Source of the DNA: Bradyrhizobium nivariense
GTDB lineage: Bacteria > Pseudomonadota > Alphaproteobacteria > Rhizobiales > Xanthobacteraceae
DNA length: 64,000 bases
NCBI RefSeq assembly: GCF_029846715.1
Contig: NZ_JARVWW010000015.1
Span: 62,001-126,000, forward strand
Direction of reading: 5' to 3'
Positions 43,676-52,427 of the stretch are shown piece after piece. The notes below the pieces were generated by a model that did no database searches, was not told the origin of the DNA, and saw nothing but the letters and a program-made list of their open reading frames with translations. A program made the translations under genes and the position numbers. Positions within the stretch are counted from its first letter, which is position 1. Each line of letters opens with the position of its first letter.

Positions 43676-45901
43676 ATGCGTGACTGTTTGAACCACCGTG
43701 CGGGCTTTGACCGTGTCTTGATGACGGTCGCGGCGACCTTCCTCACGGTATCGGCCAGCTCGGCCTTGGCGCAGGATCAGGCGCGCAGCAGCGCTGCCGA
43801 GCTTGCGATCGAAGCCGCGATCCCGCGCCCGGAGCCCGCAAACGTCCCGCCCCCGACCGCATCAGACATCAAGCTGGACACCACCGCCACGATTCAGGAA
43901 CCCGCCAAGGAAGCTCCAAAGCAAGCTGCAGAGGAGCCAGCGAAGGCCGAAGCAGCGCCGGCTCCCGACAAGGTCGAGACCAAGCCTTCCGACGTCGCTA
44001 CGACGCCCGCCACCGCGGCGCCGAAGAGCGAGACCGCCAAGACGGAGCCTGCCAAGACGGAGCCTGCCAAGTCCGAGCCGTCCAAGGCTGACACCGCGAC
44101 TGCCCCCGCGGCTGAGCCGCCGAAGGACGTCGCCAAGGAGCAGCCGGCCTCAGAGCCGGTGAAGGCCGCGAGCAACGTTCCCGCCGCCGACCAGCCGGTC
44201 GCCGACAAGCTCAAGGATATCATCGGCACCAAGACCTCGCGCTATCTCGACCGCAAGAACGAGCGCGCGGCGATCGAGAAGTTTTACGGTGCACGCGATT
44301 TCGCGCCGGTCTGGACCCAGGGCGGCAGCCTGACCCCCGCGGCCAAGGGTGTGATCGCACGTCTGAAGGATGCGGCGTCCGATGGTCTCAATCCCGCCGA
44401 TTACCCGCCGCCGGACTTCGCCGCCGCCACGACACCCGATGCACTCGCCGATGCCGAGCTCAAGCTCACCGCCAGCATGTTCGACTATGCGCGCCAGGCC
44501 CAGAGCGGCCGCATGCACTGGTCGCAGGTCAGCGGCGACATCCTCTATCCCGAGCATCCGGTCGATCCGAGCGAGGTGCTCGCCAAGGTCACGACCGCGG
44601 CGGACGCCTCCGCGGCGCTCGACAGCTACAATCCGCCGCAGAAGCTCTACAAGGAGCTGAAGGCGAAGCTCGCGGAACTCCGCGGCCAGGGCAACGGCCC
44701 GGTGATCGAGATCGCCGACGGTCCGGCGCTGAAATACACCCCGGCCGGCAAGAAGCAGGCCGAAATCGTCGTTGACGATCCGCGCGTGCCGCAGCTGCGC
44801 ACCAAGCTCGGCATCACCGAGAACGCCAGCGACACCCGATATGACGCGGCGGTCGCCGAAGCCGTACGCAAATTCCAGAACAGTGCCGAGATCAAGGCGA
44901 CCGGCATCCTCGACGACAAGACGGTCAAGGCGATCAACACCCCGAAGCGCGACAAGCAGATCGACGTGGTGCTGGTGAACATGGAGCGCTGGCGCTGGCT
45001 GCCGCGCGACCTCGGCGTCCCCTCGCTGGGCGATGCCTATGTCATCCTCAATATTCCCGACTACACCCTGAAGGTGATGCAGCGCGGCCAGCAGGTCTGG
45101 ACCACCCGCGTCGTCACCGGCAAGCCGGGCACGCATGCGACCCCGCTGCTCACCGAGACGATGAAGTACATCACGGTCAATCCGACCTGGAACGTGCCGC
45201 CGTCGATCGTCTACAACGAATACCTGCCGGCGCTGCAGCAGGACCCGACCGTGCTCCAGCGCATGGGCCTCAAGCTCGAACAGAACCGCGATGGCTCGGT
45301 GCACATCTCGCAGCCGCCGGGTGAAGCCAACGCGCTCGGCCGCATCCGCTTCAACTTCCCGAACAAGTTCCTGGTCTATCAGCACGATACGCCGGACAAG
45401 AACCTGTTCGCCAGGGACGAGCGCGCCTTCAGCCATGGCTGCATGCGCGTGCAGAACCCGGATCAGTACGCCTCCATCCTGCTCAACATCGCGCAGCCGA
45501 ACGAGAAATACACGCCCGAGCGCGTGCGCAGCATGTACGGCAAGAGCGAGATCGACCTGAAATTCCCGACCCCGATCCCGGTCAACATCACCTATCAGAC
45601 CGCATTCGTGGACGATGGCGGCAAGCTGCAATTCCGCAAGGACGTCTATGGCCGCGACGCGACCATGATCAACATCCTGAAGAACGGCCGCGGCAAGGAC
45701 CTCGAGAACGTCGTCGCGCACTCCCAGCCGAGCTATTCGCGTCCGTCGACGACGCTGCCGCCCGGCGTGGCGGTGGCCAACAATGGGGGCGGCTTCGGCT
45801 CGTCCGGCCCGAACTTCTTCGAGCGGCTGTTCGGGGCTCCGACGACCCCGCCGCCGGCTCCGGTCGGCCGCCGTACGCAGCAGCGGGTGTTCACCCGCTG
45901 A
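43676..45901 (+). CDS. L,D-transpeptidase of the YcbB/LdtD type
   Basis: 741 residues. Signal peptide (ends about ALAQ, residue 33); a long Lys/Glu/Ala/Pro-rich linker with repeats KTEPAKTEPAKSEPSK; then a YcbB scaffold domain, a peptidoglycan-binding domain (about 365-420, DTRYDAAVAEAVRKFQN), and a YkuD catalytic domain. The catalytic motif is HGCMRV with Cys589. The enzyme forms 3-3 (meso-DAP to meso-DAP) cross-links in peptidoglycan or attaches proteins to it. The disordered linker of about 150 residues is longer than in E. coli LdtD. It is followed directly by a DUF882 peptidase gene, the same order as ycbB-ycbK in E. coli. Confidence 0.9.
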   Translation: MRDCLNHRAGFDRVLMTVAATFLTVSASSALAQDQARSSAAELAIEAAIPRPEPANVPPPTASDIKLDTTATIQEPAKEAPKQAAEEPAKAEAAPAPDKVETKPSDVATTPATAAPKSETAKTEPAKTEPAKSEPSKADTATAPAAEPPKDVAKEQPASEPVKAASNVPAADQPVADKLKDIIGTKTSRYLDRKNERAAIEKFYGARDFAPVWTQGGSLTPAAKGVIARLKDAASDGLNPADYPPPDFAAATTPDALADAELKLTASMFDYARQAQSGRMHWSQVSGDILYPEHPVDPSEVLAKVTTAADASAALDSYNPPQKLYKELKAKLAELRGQGNGPVIEIADGPALKYTPAGKKQAEIVVDDPRVPQLRTKLGITENASDTRYDAAVAEAVRKFQNSAEIKATGILDDKTVKAINTPKRDKQIDVVLVNMERWRWLPRDLGVPSLGDAYVILNIPDYTLKVMQRGQQVWTTRVVTGKPGTHATPLLTETMKYITVNPTWNVPPSIVYNEYLPALQQDPTVLQRMGLKLEQNRDGSVHISQPPGEANALGRIRFNFPNKFLVYQHDTPDKNLFARDERAFSHGCMRVQNPDQYASILLNIAQPNEKYTPERVRSMYGKSEIDLKFPTPIPVNITYQTAFVDDGGKLQFRKDVYGRDATMINILKNGRGKDLENVVAHSQPSYSRPSTTLPPGVAVANNGGGFGSSGPNFFERLFGAPTTPPPAPVGRRTQQRVFTR

Positions 45902-45942
45902 GGTCTTCTTGACCGGCCTTTCTGAAATTCTTCAATAGAAAC

Positions 45943-45971
45943 AGCGACCTCATTCTCCGGATGGGGTCGCT
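45943..45971 (+). terminator. Possible terminator/hairpin after the L,D-transpeptidase gene
   Basis: AGCGACCTC (45943-45951) pairs with GGGGTCGCT (45963-45971) with one U-G wobble, about 40 bases after the stop codon. Only a weak T tail follows (TAACGTT), so it might attenuate rather than fully stop transcription into the next gene. Confidence 0.35.
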
Positions 45972-46172
45972 TAACGTTAACCATTCTCCACCCGCGCTCG
46001 GGCAGCGGGCGTTTTTTCGCCACACTCGGCCGCTTAGGTCGGCATTCTGACTTGGGTTTGTGGGCGGGAAGGTCAACCTCAAATTAACCTTCTCGCTTTA
46101 ACAAAGCGTTCATCCTCTTTCGCGCGCTAGCGGGGTTGGCGGGAGAGTCCATTTTGAACGCTGGTCGACTGG

Positions 46173-47798
46173 GTGGGCTCTAACGTGCTGACTGGTATCG
46201 CACGCCAATTCGCTGTGCTGTCGTTGTCCCATGCGGGAGTGAAGGCCGGATCCCGGATCGGCCTCGCTGCTGTATTGCTGCTTGCTGCCGCAGGTTCAGT
46301 TCACAACGCCGCCGCGCTGAACGAGACCAAGACGCTCTCCTTCCACCACACCCATTCGGGCGAAGACCTCACCGTCACCTTCAAGCGCGACGGGCGCTAC
46401 GACGAAGCGGCGCTGAAGCAGCTCAACCACTTCCTGCGCGACTGGCGCACCCAGGACGAGACGGTCATGGATCGTCACCTCTTCGACATTCTCTGGGAAG
46501 TCTACCGCGACGTCGACGGCAAGCAGCCGATCCAGATCATCTCCTCCTACCGCTCGCCCGCCACCAACGCCATGCTCCGCCGCCGCTCCTCGGGTGTGGC
46601 GCGCTTCAGCCAGCACATGCTGGGGCACGCGATGGACTTCTACATCCCGAACGTGCCGCTGGAGCAGATCCGCTTCGCCGGCCTGCGCCTCCAGCGCGGC
46701 GGCGTCGGCTTCTATCCGACCTCCGGCTCGCCCTTCGTGCATCTGGACACCGGCAGCATCCGGCACTGGCCGCGCATGACGCATGACCAGCTTGCCCGGG
46801 TCTTCCCGGACGGACGCACCGTCCATGTCCCGACCGATGGCGCACCGCTGAAGGGCTATGAGCTCGCCAAGGCCGACATCGAGCGGCGCGGCAGCGGCGA
46901 GGACGCCGGCAGCAAGCCGAATTTCTTTGCCGCCCTGTTCAAGGGCAAGACGGCTCCGGCCGCCACGAGCAGCGACGAGGATGACGAGGGCGCGCCCGCC
47001 CCGGCCGCGAAGCCCGCCGCGCCGACCATGGTCGCCGCGGCGACCAAGCCGGCCGATCCGGTACCGACGCCGCGCGCCAAGCCGTCAGTCGCGGCGACGA
47101 TCCAGCTCGCCTCGGCCGATGCGCAGATCGTCGCGCCGCCGAAGTCGAAGCCCGTGGCTGACAAGCCGGCCGGCAAATCTGCTGACGCAAAGCCCGAGAC
47201 CCCGGCCGACATCATCAATGCCCGCGGCTTCTGGGACGCCCCGGCCACGCCGCAACAGGCGACGCCTGCTCAAGTGGCTGCGCTGAAGGCCCGCCAGGCG
47301 CTTGCGGCCGCCACCGATCCGCAACCAACCGCAAGCGTTTCCAGCGCCGCCTATCAAGCACTGGCCTATGCGCCGGCGTCCGCGTCCCCGGTCGACCGCG
47401 CCAACGTCGTCGCCGCCTCCGCACCGATCCCGCGCTCCGCCCGTCCTGCCTCCGCGTCGCGCAATCTTGCGCCCGCAACCGAGATCAACACGGTGGTCGG
47501 CAAGCGCATCGACGGCATTGTCGCGACCGCAACCCGGCTCTCCGCGGCCAAGGGCGAAAGCGTCTGGCTCAAGATCGTGATGCTGTCGCCGAGCGCCAGC
47601 CGTGCGATGTCGGTCACGCTGATGGGCGAGCTCGACATGGCCGCAATGCGCGCCTACTTCGTCAAGCCGCAGGCCGTGATCGCCATGGGGTTTGCCGACG
47701 ATCCGATGCAGGGCCTGTCCTGCGACAGTTTCTCGGGCACCGCGACCGCAAAGCTCGAGACGACGTCCTTCGTCGTGCGCACCGCCGCGTTGCGCTGA
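46173..47798 (+). CDS. DUF882 (MepK/YcbK-like) peptidoglycan peptidase
   Basis: 541 residues from GTG 46173; GTG 46185 in the same frame is an alternative. A signal segment (GLAAVLLLAAAGSVHNAAALN, about 30-50) precedes the DUF882 domain (about 52-205), whose zinc ligands are visible: His148 and Asp155 in SQHMLGHAMDF and His190 in FVHLDTG. The pair Ser-Arg in ISSYRSPATN is family-typical. The fold is that of M15/MepK enzymes, which cut 3-3 cross-links. The domain is followed by a very long Ala/Pro/Lys-rich tail and a final hydrophilic domain (about 480-540), far beyond the 180 residues of E. coli MepK. It follows the transpeptidase gene by 271 bases. Confidence 0.85.
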   Translation: MGSNVLTGIARQFAVLSLSHAGVKAGSRIGLAAVLLLAAAGSVHNAAALNETKTLSFHHTHSGEDLTVTFKRDGRYDEAALKQLNHFLRDWRTQDETVMDRHLFDILWEVYRDVDGKQPIQIISSYRSPATNAMLRRRSSGVARFSQHMLGHAMDFYIPNVPLEQIRFAGLRLQRGGVGFYPTSGSPFVHLDTGSIRHWPRMTHDQLARVFPDGRTVHVPTDGAPLKGYELAKADIERRGSGEDAGSKPNFFAALFKGKTAPAATSSDEDDEGAPAPAAKPAAPTMVAAATKPADPVPTPRAKPSVAATIQLASADAQIVAPPKSKPVADKPAGKSADAKPETPADIINARGFWDAPATPQQATPAQVAALKARQALAAATDPQPTASVSSAAYQALAYAPASASPVDRANVVAASAPIPRSARPASASRNLAPATEINTVVGKRIDGIVATATRLSAAKGESVWLKIVMLSPSASRAMSVTLMGELDMAAMRAYFVKPQAVIAMGFADDPMQGLSCDSFSGTATAKLETTSFVVRTAALR

Positions 47799-47821
47799 GA
47801 CACCGGCCTCCAAGACTCCGC

Positions 47822-47849
47822 CGTCGTCCTGGCGAAAGCCAGGGCGACG
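47822..47849. terminator. GAAA-loop hairpin between convergent genes
   Basis: CGTCGTCCTGGC (47822-47833) pairs with GCCAGGGCGACG (47838-47849) around a GAAA tetraloop with one G-U pair. Lying between the convergent ends of the DUF882 gene and a DUF1801 gene, it is suited to act as a bidirectional terminator. A related hairpin is found at 48299-48336. Confidence 0.6.
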
Positions 47850-47852
47850 ATG

Positions 47853-48272
47853 CTATTTTCTCGCTCGCCGATCCAGATGATAGGTCAACGCCAGCGACAA
47901 GCAGACCGTGAGCTGCTGCTTCGGCAGTGCGCCGGATGTGGGCAACAGCACGGCCCTGGTCTGCCGATATTCGAACTGATCCGGAAAGCGCTCACGGAAC
48001 GTATCGATTAGCGTCGTCTTGCAGTTGAACAGAACGGCGGCGTGCTCAGAGTCCCTGACGCGCCCGAGGCGGATGGTGCTGCCGCTGCCGGTCGCCTCGG
48101 TCAGATAGGCGGGCTCGCCCCATTTCAGCGTTTCAGTCAGCCGGCCGACCTGCTCATGCGCCGCAGCCGTCGCGAAGATCAACGCACGCACCTGAAGCAA
48201 TCGCCTGCCGATCGGCGCCGCAAGAGCGTCGAAAGCACGGCTCACCTCGCGCGGCAGCGGCGGCGCAGTCAC
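47853..48272 (-). CDS. DUF1801-domain protein
   Basis: 139 residues. The motif LKWGEPAYLTEATGSGSTIRLG (shown here in parts: LKWGEPAYL and GSTIRLG) and NCKTTLIDTFRERFP are the typical DUF1801 signature, a small alpha/beta domain related to the YdhG family. Function is unknown; it could bind a small ligand or nucleotide. The gene ends three bases after a hairpin that serves both convergent neighbours. Confidence 0.82.
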   Translation of the reverse strand: MTAPPLPREVSRAFDALAAPIGRRLLQVRALIFATAAAHEQVGRLTETLKWGEPAYLTEATGSGSTIRLGRVRDSEHAAVLFNCKTTLIDTFRERFPDQFEYRQTRAVLLPTSGALPKQQLTVCLSLALTYHLDRRARK

Positions 48273-48298
48273 GACGCCTCCCTCGATGGACCGACAAC

Positions 48299-48336
48299 AT
48301 CGCGGTCGTCCTGGGCCAAGCCAGGCCGACCGCGAT
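48299..48336. repeat. Hairpin repeat related to 47822-47849
   Basis: ATCGCGGTCGTCCTGG (48299-48314) pairs with CCAGGCCGACCGCGAT (48321-48336) with a single mismatch, making a 16-base stem with a GCCAAG loop. It lies three bases after the stop of the DUF2312 gene on the minus strand, so it can serve as that gene's terminator. It shares GTCGTCCTGG/CCAGG with the 47822 hairpin, which suggests a small repeat family. Confidence 0.6.
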
Positions 48337-48339
48337 ACC

Positions 48340-48612
48340 TCAGATCATTCCCAGTGCTTGCATGTAGGTCTCGAGGATCGTCTCGGCCTCGGCGCGCTCG
48401 TTCGGATCCTGCTTGCGCATCCGCACGATGGTGCGCAGCGCCTTGACGTCGTAGCCGTTACCCTTGGCCTCGGCGAAGACGTCGCGGATGTCGTCGGAAA
48501 TCGCCTTCTTCTCCTCCTCCAGCCGCTCAATGCGCTCGATGATGGATTTGAGCTGGTCCTTGGCAAATTTCGTCGCGGGCTCGTCGTCGCGAACGGCGGC
48601 GGAGGTGGCCAT
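48340..48612 (-). CDS. gapR: GapR-family (DUF2312) DNA-binding protein
   Basis: 90 residues from ATG 48612 with GGGAG upstream. The core ATKFAKDQLKSIIERIERLEEEKKAISDDI is a coiled-coil N-terminal helix, followed by FAEAKGNGYDVKALRTIVRMRKQD and an acidic helix, matching DUF2312/GapR. In Caulobacter GapR binds over-twisted DNA ahead of replication and transcription and stimulates type II topoisomerases. The name is transferred by family. A hairpin follows the stop codon. Confidence 0.88.
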   Translation of the reverse strand: MATSAAVRDDEPATKFAKDQLKSIIERIERLEEEKKAISDDIRDVFAEAKGNGYDVKALRTIVRMRKQDPNERAEAETILETYMQALGMI

Positions 48613-48820
48613 CTTGGTACTCCCAATGGAACTGGCAAAACGAGGTGACGCCGGCATCCTCACCGCGCGTGCTGGTTAGACCCTTAGGGTTCGGACCTCT
48701 CGCGTTCAAGGCAGCATCGCGCTCGTCCACAGCGCACCCACACCTTCCTGCAGCGAGCCCAAGAAAGCTGTGGTTTGATGCGACTCAAGGGCACCGCACG
48801 GCAATTGCGGGCGCGGCCGT

Positions 48821-49123
48821 TCAGTGCCCGGGATGAACCTTCTTCATGGCCTCGACCTGCTCGGGCGTGGCCGTGCCCTGGTGTTTCGACTTCCAGGTCT
48901 CGTAGGGCATGCCGTAGACGGCCTCCCGGCTCTCGTCCTTGCTCAAGGCGACGCCTTGGGCGTCGGCGGCGTCCTTGAGCCAGTTGGACAGACAGTTGCG
49001 GCAGAAGCCGGCGAGATTCATCAGGTCGATGTTCTGGACGTCCGTCCGCGTCTTCAAATGATCGACCAGGCGCCGGAAAGCGGCGGCCTCGAGCTCCGTT
49101 CTGGTTTTGTCGTCGATTGCCAT
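48821..49123 (-). CDS. DUF1244 protein
   Basis: 100 residues. The motif NIDLMNLAGFCRNCLSNWLKDAA with two cysteines, then REAVYGMPYETWKSKHQG, are diagnostic for the DUF1244 family, a small all-helical domain found widely in proteobacteria. Cys-x-x-Cys could bind a metal, but function is unknown. It is divergent from the DUF1036 gene across 178 bases. Confidence 0.88.
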   Translation of the reverse strand: MAIDDKTRTELEAAAFRRLVDHLKTRTDVQNIDLMNLAGFCRNCLSNWLKDAADAQGVALSKDESREAVYGMPYETWKSKHQGTATPEQVEAMKKVHPGH

Positions 49124-49301
49124 GGCTGGATCCCTCGGCTGGCGAAATTGGCTCTGACCCGGATGGGGTCACCCTTACGAGATCAGGTGGGTCCTGTCAC
49201 AGATTTTGCCATATCGCGGCGCAAACGGGCGAAGCCGGCTTTGGGGCAGTTCCCGGGGCCCTGCGCCAAATCGTCAATGATCTGATATAGCTTCCGCGAC
49301 A

Positions 49302-49895
49302 ATGATCGCCGAATCTCCCCGCTCCCCCCTTCGCCTGCTCGCCCGGTTGGTCCCGGTGCTGGTGGTTGCCCTGCTGTGCCTCTGGGCCAGCCCCGCTTCC
49401 GCCGATTTCCGCCTCTGCAACAACACGTCGAGCCGGGTCGGCATTGCGCTGGGCTACAAGGACGCCGAGGGCTGGACCACCGAGGGCTGGTGGAACATCT
49501 CGTCCCGCTCCTGCGAGACGCTGCTGCGGGGAACGCTGGTCGCCCGCTTCTACTACATCTACGCCATCGACTACGACCGCGGCGGCGAATGGTCGGGCCA
49601 GGCCTTCATGTGCTCGCGCGACAAGGAATTCACCATCCGCGGCACCGAGGATTGCCTCGCGCGCGGCTATGACCGGACCGGCTATTTCGAGGTCGATACC
49701 GGCGAGCAGCGGGCCTGGACGGTGCAGCTCACCGACGCCAACGAACAGCCGTCAAAGCAGCAGCGCGTGCCTGGCATGCCCGGCCCGGTCGGTCCGGGGG
49801 TTCCCGGTTTGCCCAATGGCCCGCCCGGTGGTACGCCCCCCGCCGCGCCTGGCCTCCCGCCAGCTCCCTCGCCCCCGTCTGGAAATAAGCCATGA
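49302..49895 (+). CDS. DUF1036 secreted protein
   Basis: 197 residues. Signal peptide (LLARLVPVLVVALLCLWASPASA, cut near residue 31) followed by a DUF1036 domain: DFRLCNNTSSRVGIALGYKD, GWTTEGWWNISSRSCETLL and FMCSRDKEFTIRGTEDCLAR with four cysteines that could pair as disulfides. The last 45 residues are a Pro/Gly-rich tail. DUF1036 proteins are periplasmic proteins of unknown function. The stop codon overlaps the start of the pyruvate kinase gene (ATGA), so the two are coupled in translation, a curious pairing of a secreted and a cytosolic protein. Confidence 0.85.
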   Translation: MIAESPRSPLRLLARLVPVLVVALLCLWASPASADFRLCNNTSSRVGIALGYKDAEGWTTEGWWNISSRSCETLLRGTLVARFYYIYAIDYDRGGEWSGQAFMCSRDKEFTIRGTEDCLARGYDRTGYFEVDTGEQRAWTVQLTDANEQPSKQQRVPGMPGPVGPGVPGLPNGPPGGTPPAAPGLPPAPSPPSGNKP

Positions 49896-51328
49896 GGCGT
49901 CTTCGCCGTATCAAGATACTCGCGACCCTGGGACCCGCGTCTTCGGACCTCGCGATGATCCGCCGCCTGTTCGAGGCCGGCGCCGACCTGTTCCGCATCA
50001 ACATGAGCCACACCCCGCATGACAAGATGCGGGAGCTGGTGGCGACGATCCGCAACGTCGAGAGCAGCTATGGCCGGCCGATCGGCATTCTGGTCGACCT
50101 CCAGGGCCCGAAGCTCCGGCTCGGCGCCTTCGCCGAAGGCGCGGTCCAGCTCCAGAACGGCCAGACCTTCACGCTGGATTCCGACAAGGCGCCGGGCGAC
50201 TCCACCCGCGTCCAACTCCCGCATCCGGAGATCCTGGCCGCGCTGCGACCGGGTCATTCGCTGCTGCTCGACGACGGCAAGGTACGGCTGATCGCCGAGG
50301 AGACCTCGAAAGACCACGCGGTGACCCGCGTCGTGGTCGGCGGCCGGATGTCCGACCGCAAGGGCGTCAGCCTGCCCGATACCGACCTGCCGGTCTCTGC
50401 GATGACACCGAAGGACCGCGCCGACCTCGAGGCGGCGCTGGTCACCGGCGTCGACTGGATCGCGCTGTCCTTCGTGCAGCGCGCCGACGACGTGATCGAG
50501 GCCAAGAAGATGATCCGCGGCCGCGCCGCGGTGATGGCCAAGATCGAGAAGCCGCAGGCGATCGACCGCCTCGCCGACATCATCGACGCCTCCGACGCCC
50601 TGATGGTGGCGCGCGGCGACCTCGGCGTCGAACTGCCGCTGGAGCGCGTGCCGAGCCTGCAGAAGCAGATGACGCGCATGGCGCGGCGCGCCGGCAAGCC
50701 GGTGGTGATCGCGACCCAGATGCTGGAATCGATGATCCAGTCACCGGTGCCGACCCGCGCCGAAGTCTCCGACGTTGCCACCGCCGTCTACGAAGGCGCC
50801 GACGCCATCATGCTGTCGGCGGAATCGGCGGCCGGCAAATTCCCGGTCGAGGCCGTCTCGACCATGAACCGCATCGGCGAGGAGGTCGAGCGCGACCCGA
50901 TCTATCGCTCCGTCATCACGGCACAGCGCCCCGCCCCGGAATCCACCGCCGGCGATGCCATCGCGGACGCCGCGCGGCAGATCGCCGAGACGCTCGACCT
51001 GCCGGCGCTGATCTGCTGGACCAGCTCGGGCTCGACCGCCGTGCGCGTGGCGCGCGAGCGGCCGAAGCCGCCGATCGTGGCGATCACGCCGAACGTCACC
51101 GCGGGACGCCGGCTGTCGGTCGTCTGGGGCGTGCATTGCGTCGTGGCGGAAGATGCGCGCGACCAGGACGACATGGTGAGCCGGGCCGGCCAGATCGCGT
51201 TCCGGGACGGCTTCGTCCGCGCCGGCCAGCGCGTGATCATCGTCGCCGGCGTGCCGCTCGGCATCCCCGGCACCACCAACATGGTGCGCATCGCCTCGGT
51301 CGGCCCCGAGGGCGAAGCGGATATCTAG
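49892..51328 (+). CDS. pyk: Pyruvate kinase
   Basis: 478 residues. N-terminal RIKILATLGPASSD with the substrate site RINMSHTPHDKM, the metal/enol segment AKIEKPQAIDRLADII, MVARGDLGVELPLE with the active-site metal ligands, and VVIATQMLESMIQSP followed by DVATAVYEGADAIMLSAES are all intact. The C-terminal domain (about 355-478) is also complete. It makes pyruvate and ATP from phosphoenolpyruvate and ADP. Alphaproteobacteria that live on dicarboxylates often use a single Pyk of this type. The gene overlaps the DUF1036 gene by four bases. Confidence 0.96.
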   Translation: MRRLRRIKILATLGPASSDLAMIRRLFEAGADLFRINMSHTPHDKMRELVATIRNVESSYGRPIGILVDLQGPKLRLGAFAEGAVQLQNGQTFTLDSDKAPGDSTRVQLPHPEILAALRPGHSLLLDDGKVRLIAEETSKDHAVTRVVVGGRMSDRKGVSLPDTDLPVSAMTPKDRADLEAALVTGVDWIALSFVQRADDVIEAKKMIRGRAAVMAKIEKPQAIDRLADIIDASDALMVARGDLGVELPLERVPSLQKQMTRMARRAGKPVVIATQMLESMIQSPVPTRAEVSDVATAVYEGADAIMLSAESAAGKFPVEAVSTMNRIGEEVERDPIYRSVITAQRPAPESTAGDAIADAARQIAETLDLPALICWTSSGSTAVRVARERPKPPIVAITPNVTAGRRLSVVWGVHCVVAEDARDQDDMVSRAGQIAFRDGFVRAGQRVIIVAGVPLGIPGTTNMVRIASVGPEGEADI

Positions 51329-51478
51329 GTCCGCCAGCACGCGGCGAACAAAAAAGTCGAAAACAACCCCATGCACAGTAGCCGGCCGGTCCGGCGAATG
51401 TGCTGGGGTCTTGCGAAAAGACGCGCCCGGACAATGGCTTGGGCGCGATCAGGTCTCCACGTCGATCTGGCGGGCGTT

Positions 51479-52159
51479 TTAAGCCCCAACCAGCGCTTTC
51501 GCCGTCGGTAGCAGCGTCTGCTGCACGACGAGCCCCCTGGCGCGGGCGTCCATGACGCCGACCGCGCGCAGCGCCAGCAGTGTCACGGTCTGCACGGCAT
51601 CGCGCATCCTGGCGGGATCTTCGAGATTATCCGGCGCGAGCGGTCCGACCAGGGCCTCATGCAGCGCGCCGAGCAGCGCGGTGGCGGCGAGCGCGGTGTC
51701 CTGCGCCGGCAGGTGGCCGGCACGCACGGCGGCGTCGATCCGCGAGGCCATCTCGCCCGCGATCTCCCGCCGGCTGGCAAGGCGCGAGGCGCTGACATCG
51801 ACATCGACCGGCTCGGCCAGGATGCCCCAGGCCAGCCTGCGCTGCGACAGGGTATGGACCGCCACGGTGGTCACCGCCGCCGCCAGCGCCGAGGACGGCC
51901 CCGGTGCGGCATCGGCCGCCCGGCGGATCGCCGCGAGCTCGTCGCGGGAGACCTCGGCGATCAATTCGGAGATCAGCTCGGCCTTGGAGGGGAAGTAGCG
52001 GTAGACCGTACCCGCAGCGACGCTGGCGCGAATCGCGACCGGCGCAATCTGCACCGCCGCCATCCCGCCTTCCGCCGCCGCCTCCCGCGCCGCCGCCAGT
52101 ATCGCACTGCGCCTTGCCGCAAGGCGCTTCACCACTTGATGCGTCCGCCGATAAACCAT
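51479..52159 (-). CDS. TetR/AcrR-family transcriptional regulator
   Basis: 226 residues from ATG 52159, with AGGAAG upstream; the open frame continues to 52270 but crosses the likely operator. The helix-turn-helix is AAREAAAEGGMAAVQIAPVA and SVAAGTVYRYFPSKAELISE, the classic TetR recognition pattern. A TetR C-terminal ligand-binding domain follows with no specific signature. An inverted repeat at 52243-52258 (CTGAA-N6-TTCAG) in its upstream region suggests autoregulation. A PAP2 gene is divergent and may be a target. Confidence 0.88.
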   Translation of the reverse strand: MVYRRTHQVVKRLAARRSAILAAAREAAAEGGMAAVQIAPVAIRASVAAGTVYRYFPSKAELISELIAEVSRDELAAIRRAADAAPGPSSALAAAVTTVAVHTLSQRRLAWGILAEPVDVDVSASRLASRREIAGEMASRIDAAVRAGHLPAQDTALAATALLGALHEALVGPLAPDNLEDPARMRDAVQTVTLLALRAVGVMDARARGLVVQQTLLPTAKALVGA

Positions 52160-52242
52160 GGCGCGCTTCCTGTCCCACACGCCAGCCGCACGCCCTGCGG
52201 CCGAACGCTTCGTCACTGATGCCGCAAATCGCCCCGCAAGGA

Positions 52243-52258
52243 CTGAACAACTATTCAG
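52243..52258. promoter_or_regulatory. Candidate TetR operator
   Basis: CTGAA (52243-52247) and TTCAG (52254-52258) flank a 6-base spacer, forming a 16-base palindrome of the size preferred by TetR-type dimers, 84 bases upstream of the tetR-type start and within the divergent intergenic region. A second inverted repeat, GGTAAC-N7-GTTACC, occurs at 52350-52368 nearer the PAP2 gene. Confidence 0.45.
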
Positions 52259-52427
52259 AGTGGATGACAAGGTGCAAATGCATGAAGCGTCACGCCAGGA
52301 AGGCGCGACTTCAAACAGCTAAAAACGTCGCGAACTTGTTTGGTGAAGGGGTAACCACGATCGTTACCGCCATCTTAAACCTGCTCGGCGACTGTACTGC
52401 GATATTGCGATCCCCCCTCGGTGCAGC

